From: SHZI01 sp964371995
GTDB taxonomy: Bacteria > Pseudomonadota > Gammaproteobacteria > Steroidobacterales > GCA-2729495
Reading direction: 5' to 3'
Assembly (NCBI GenBank): GCA_964371995.1
Contig: CAYJPG010000129.1
Coordinates: forward strand, 1 to 6,472
Length of the DNA stretch: 6,472 nucleotides
Below the pieces are notes generated by a model. That model worked only from the letters and a program-made list of their open reading frames with translations, ran no database searches and had not been told where the DNA came from. A program made the translations under genes and the position numbers. Positions 5,404 to 6,472 of this stretch are shown here, in pieces; the first letter of the stretch is position 1, and each line of letters opens with the position of its first letter.

Positions 5404-6383
5404 CGCGACAGCATCTGCAGATAATTGCCGCGTCCGAAGGCGACCGGGTCCGGCGAGTTCTTCTGCGACAGACTGCCCTTGAGCTGACGCAGCGATTCGT
5501 ATTCACCGCGCTGCATCCATGCAAGTACACCGTCGTGCAGTCGCTCGATCTGTCCGGGGCCATTGGTCAGCAGCGAACTGCACAAGTGTGTGACATCAGC
5601 TCCGCAAAGCAGCATCTTCAGCGCATCCTTGACCGTGTGCACGCCACCGGTGGCGGCCAGCGACATGTTCACATGACCGTACAGCAACGCGATCCAGCGC
5701 ATGGTGATCAACGCATCCCGCGATCTGGACAGGCTGATGGTCTGGGAAATATCCATGCTGTCCAGATTGAGATCCGGCTGGTAGAAGCGGTTGAATAGTG
5801 CGACGCCAGCGGCACCCGCTGCTTCGATCCGCTGCACGAGGTTGCCGAGCGAGCTGTAGTGCGGGAACAGCTTGACGCCGACCGGTATGCTCACTTGACG
5901 CACGGTCTCGCTGAGGATGTCGATTACGCGTTGCTCGACCGCAGCTGGTGGCTCGGTGAAATCTGCCGCAATGTAGTAGATGTTCAGCTCAAGCCCGTCG
6001 GCACCAGCCTCCTGGATCGCTTTCGCGTGACGTACCCAGCCGCCGAGCGTCGTACCGTTCAGGCTGGCGATGACCGGAATCTCCAGCGCATCCTTGAGGC
6101 GGCGTAGCTGTTCCAGGTATTCATCGCGACGTCCCGGGTAAACCTCAGCCATCGGCAGATAGCTCGAGGCCTCGCCGTGGCCCAGATCCTGTTCGTGGGC
6201 GAGCTGCAGCGCCTGCAGTTCATCCGCTTCGATGTCTTCCTCGAACAGCGAGTACATGACGAGTGCCGACGCGCCGGCATCTTCGAGCTGCCGGGCAGGG
6301 TCGAGGCGCTTGGTCAGGGGCGATGAGGAGGGGACGAAGGGGTTCTTGAGCTTCAGTCCCATATAGGTAGTGCTGAGATCCAT
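5370..6383 (-). CDS. Dihydroorotate dehydrogenase-like flavoprotein (PRK07565 type)
   Basis: This gene encodes a 337-aa cytoplasmic FMN-binding TIM-barrel protein related to dihydroorotate dehydrogenase (PyrD). Visible features are GLKLKNPFVPSSSPLT (9-24) at the barrel entrance, VIASLNG (104-110), GADGLELNIYYI (127-138), a flavin/active-site Lys171 in VGVKLF, and the phosphate-binding ATGGVHTVKDAL (244-255) with LLCGADVTHLCSSLL (258-272). The substrate motif of true PyrD, N-x-S-x-P-N, reads NIYYIA (134-139), so orotate synthesis is doubtful. Proteins of this type are usually annotated 'dihydroorotate dehydrogenase-like', and I recall them often lying beside pyruvate:ferredoxin oxidoreductase genes, which could lie upstream of this window. 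The ATG at 6383 is chosen because MDLSTTYMGLKLKNP is the usual family N-terminus and GGAGG lies 11 nt upstream. In-frame ATGs at 6413 and 6452 would add a tail atypical of the family. Its 3' end overlaps the second PspC gene. Confidence 0.9.
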   Translation of the reverse strand: MDLSTTYMGLKLKNPFVPSSSPLTKRLDPARQLEDAGASALVMYSLFEEDIEADELQALQLAHEQDLGHGEASSYLPMAEVYPGRRDEYLEQLRRLKDALEIPVIASLNGTTLGGWVRHAKAIQEAGADGLELNIYYIAADFTEPPAAVEQRVIDILSETVRQVSIPVGVKLFPHYSSLGNLVQRIEAAGAAGVALFNRFYQPDLNLDSMDISQTISLSRSRDALITMRWIALLYGHVNMSLAATGGVHTVKDALKMLLCGADVTHLCSSLLTNGPGQIERLHDGVLAWMQRGEYESLRQLKGSLSQKNSPDPVAFGRGNYLQMLSRYEPPKSVWPD

Positions 6384-6394
6384 GGACTCAGTAA

Positions 6395-6399
6395 CCTCC
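6395..6399 (-). promoter_or_regulatory. Ribosome binding site deciding the flavoprotein start
   Basis: GGAGG on the minus strand lies 11 nt before the ATG at 6383, slightly long spacing but a strong core. The upstream in-frame ATGs at 6413 and 6452 have no comparable site. Confidence 0.5.
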
Positions 6400-6432
6400 G
6401 CTGTTGTGGTCATCTGGCGACGACTCGTCAGA

Positions 6433-6448
6433 TGATGAATCGTCATCA
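6433..6448. repeat. Inverted repeat upstream of the flavoprotein gene
   Basis: TGATGA-ATCG-TCATCA is a perfect 6-bp inverted repeat with a 4-bp centre, about 50 bp upstream of the ATG at 6383. TCGTCA also occurs twice, 15 bp apart (6425-6430 and 6440-6445). Size and place suit a dimeric regulator's operator, but no regulator is identified and no good promoter pairs with it. Confidence 0.3.
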
Positions 6449-6472
6449 GCATCGCCGGTGGCCGTGTAAATC

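Noticed and set aside
6465..6470. TTTACA on the minus strand as a -35 for the flavoprotein gene
   Set aside because: It matches 5 of 6 bases, but no acceptable -10 lies 16-18 bp downstream.

Overview
The window reads as GC-rich (about 60% by eye) proteobacterial chromosome, probably gammaproteobacterial. It carries ordinary chromosomal genes with conventional ATG/GTG starts. The lineage is inferred from gene types (NnrS, PspC-domain proteins, PRK07565-type dihydroorotate dehydrogenase-like protein) and was not tested by alignment. I see no rRNA, tRNA, CRISPR array, insertion sequence or phage gene.

Layout. (1) Positions 1-2708, plus strand: the end of an aldehyde dehydrogenase gene whose start lies outside the window, then 12 bp later an MFS transporter gene. 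They look like one transcription unit, pairing uptake or export of a compound with oxidation of an aldehyde. (2) Positions 2730-3893, minus strand, converging on the transporter: an nnrS gene for a 12-helix haem/copper membrane protein linked to nitric-oxide stress. It is interrupted by an in-frame TGA at 2943-2945. The last 67-71 codons continue in the same frame and still encode the family's C-terminus. (3) Positions 3894-4042: a divergent regulatory region with a good sigma-70-like promoter on the plus strand, a weaker one on the minus strand, and four copies of an ATGCC/GGCAT half-site. (4) Positions 4043-5403, plus strand: four small membrane-protein genes in a row, two unrecognised (137 and 119 aa) and two PspC-domain proteins (70 and 75 aa). 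(5) Positions 5370-6383, minus strand: a dihydroorotate dehydrogenase-like flavoprotein whose 3' end overlaps the second PspC gene by 34 bp. (6) Positions 6384-6472: its upstream region, with a perfect 6-bp inverted repeat.

The most interesting points are the TGA placed exactly at a usually glycine position in nnrS; the two PspC genes, which share one reading frame and are separated by a single TGA plus seven codons; and the half-site cluster in the divergent promoter region. I found no convincing new multi-gene system. The strongest candidate for functional novelty is the run of small envelope genes beside nnrS.
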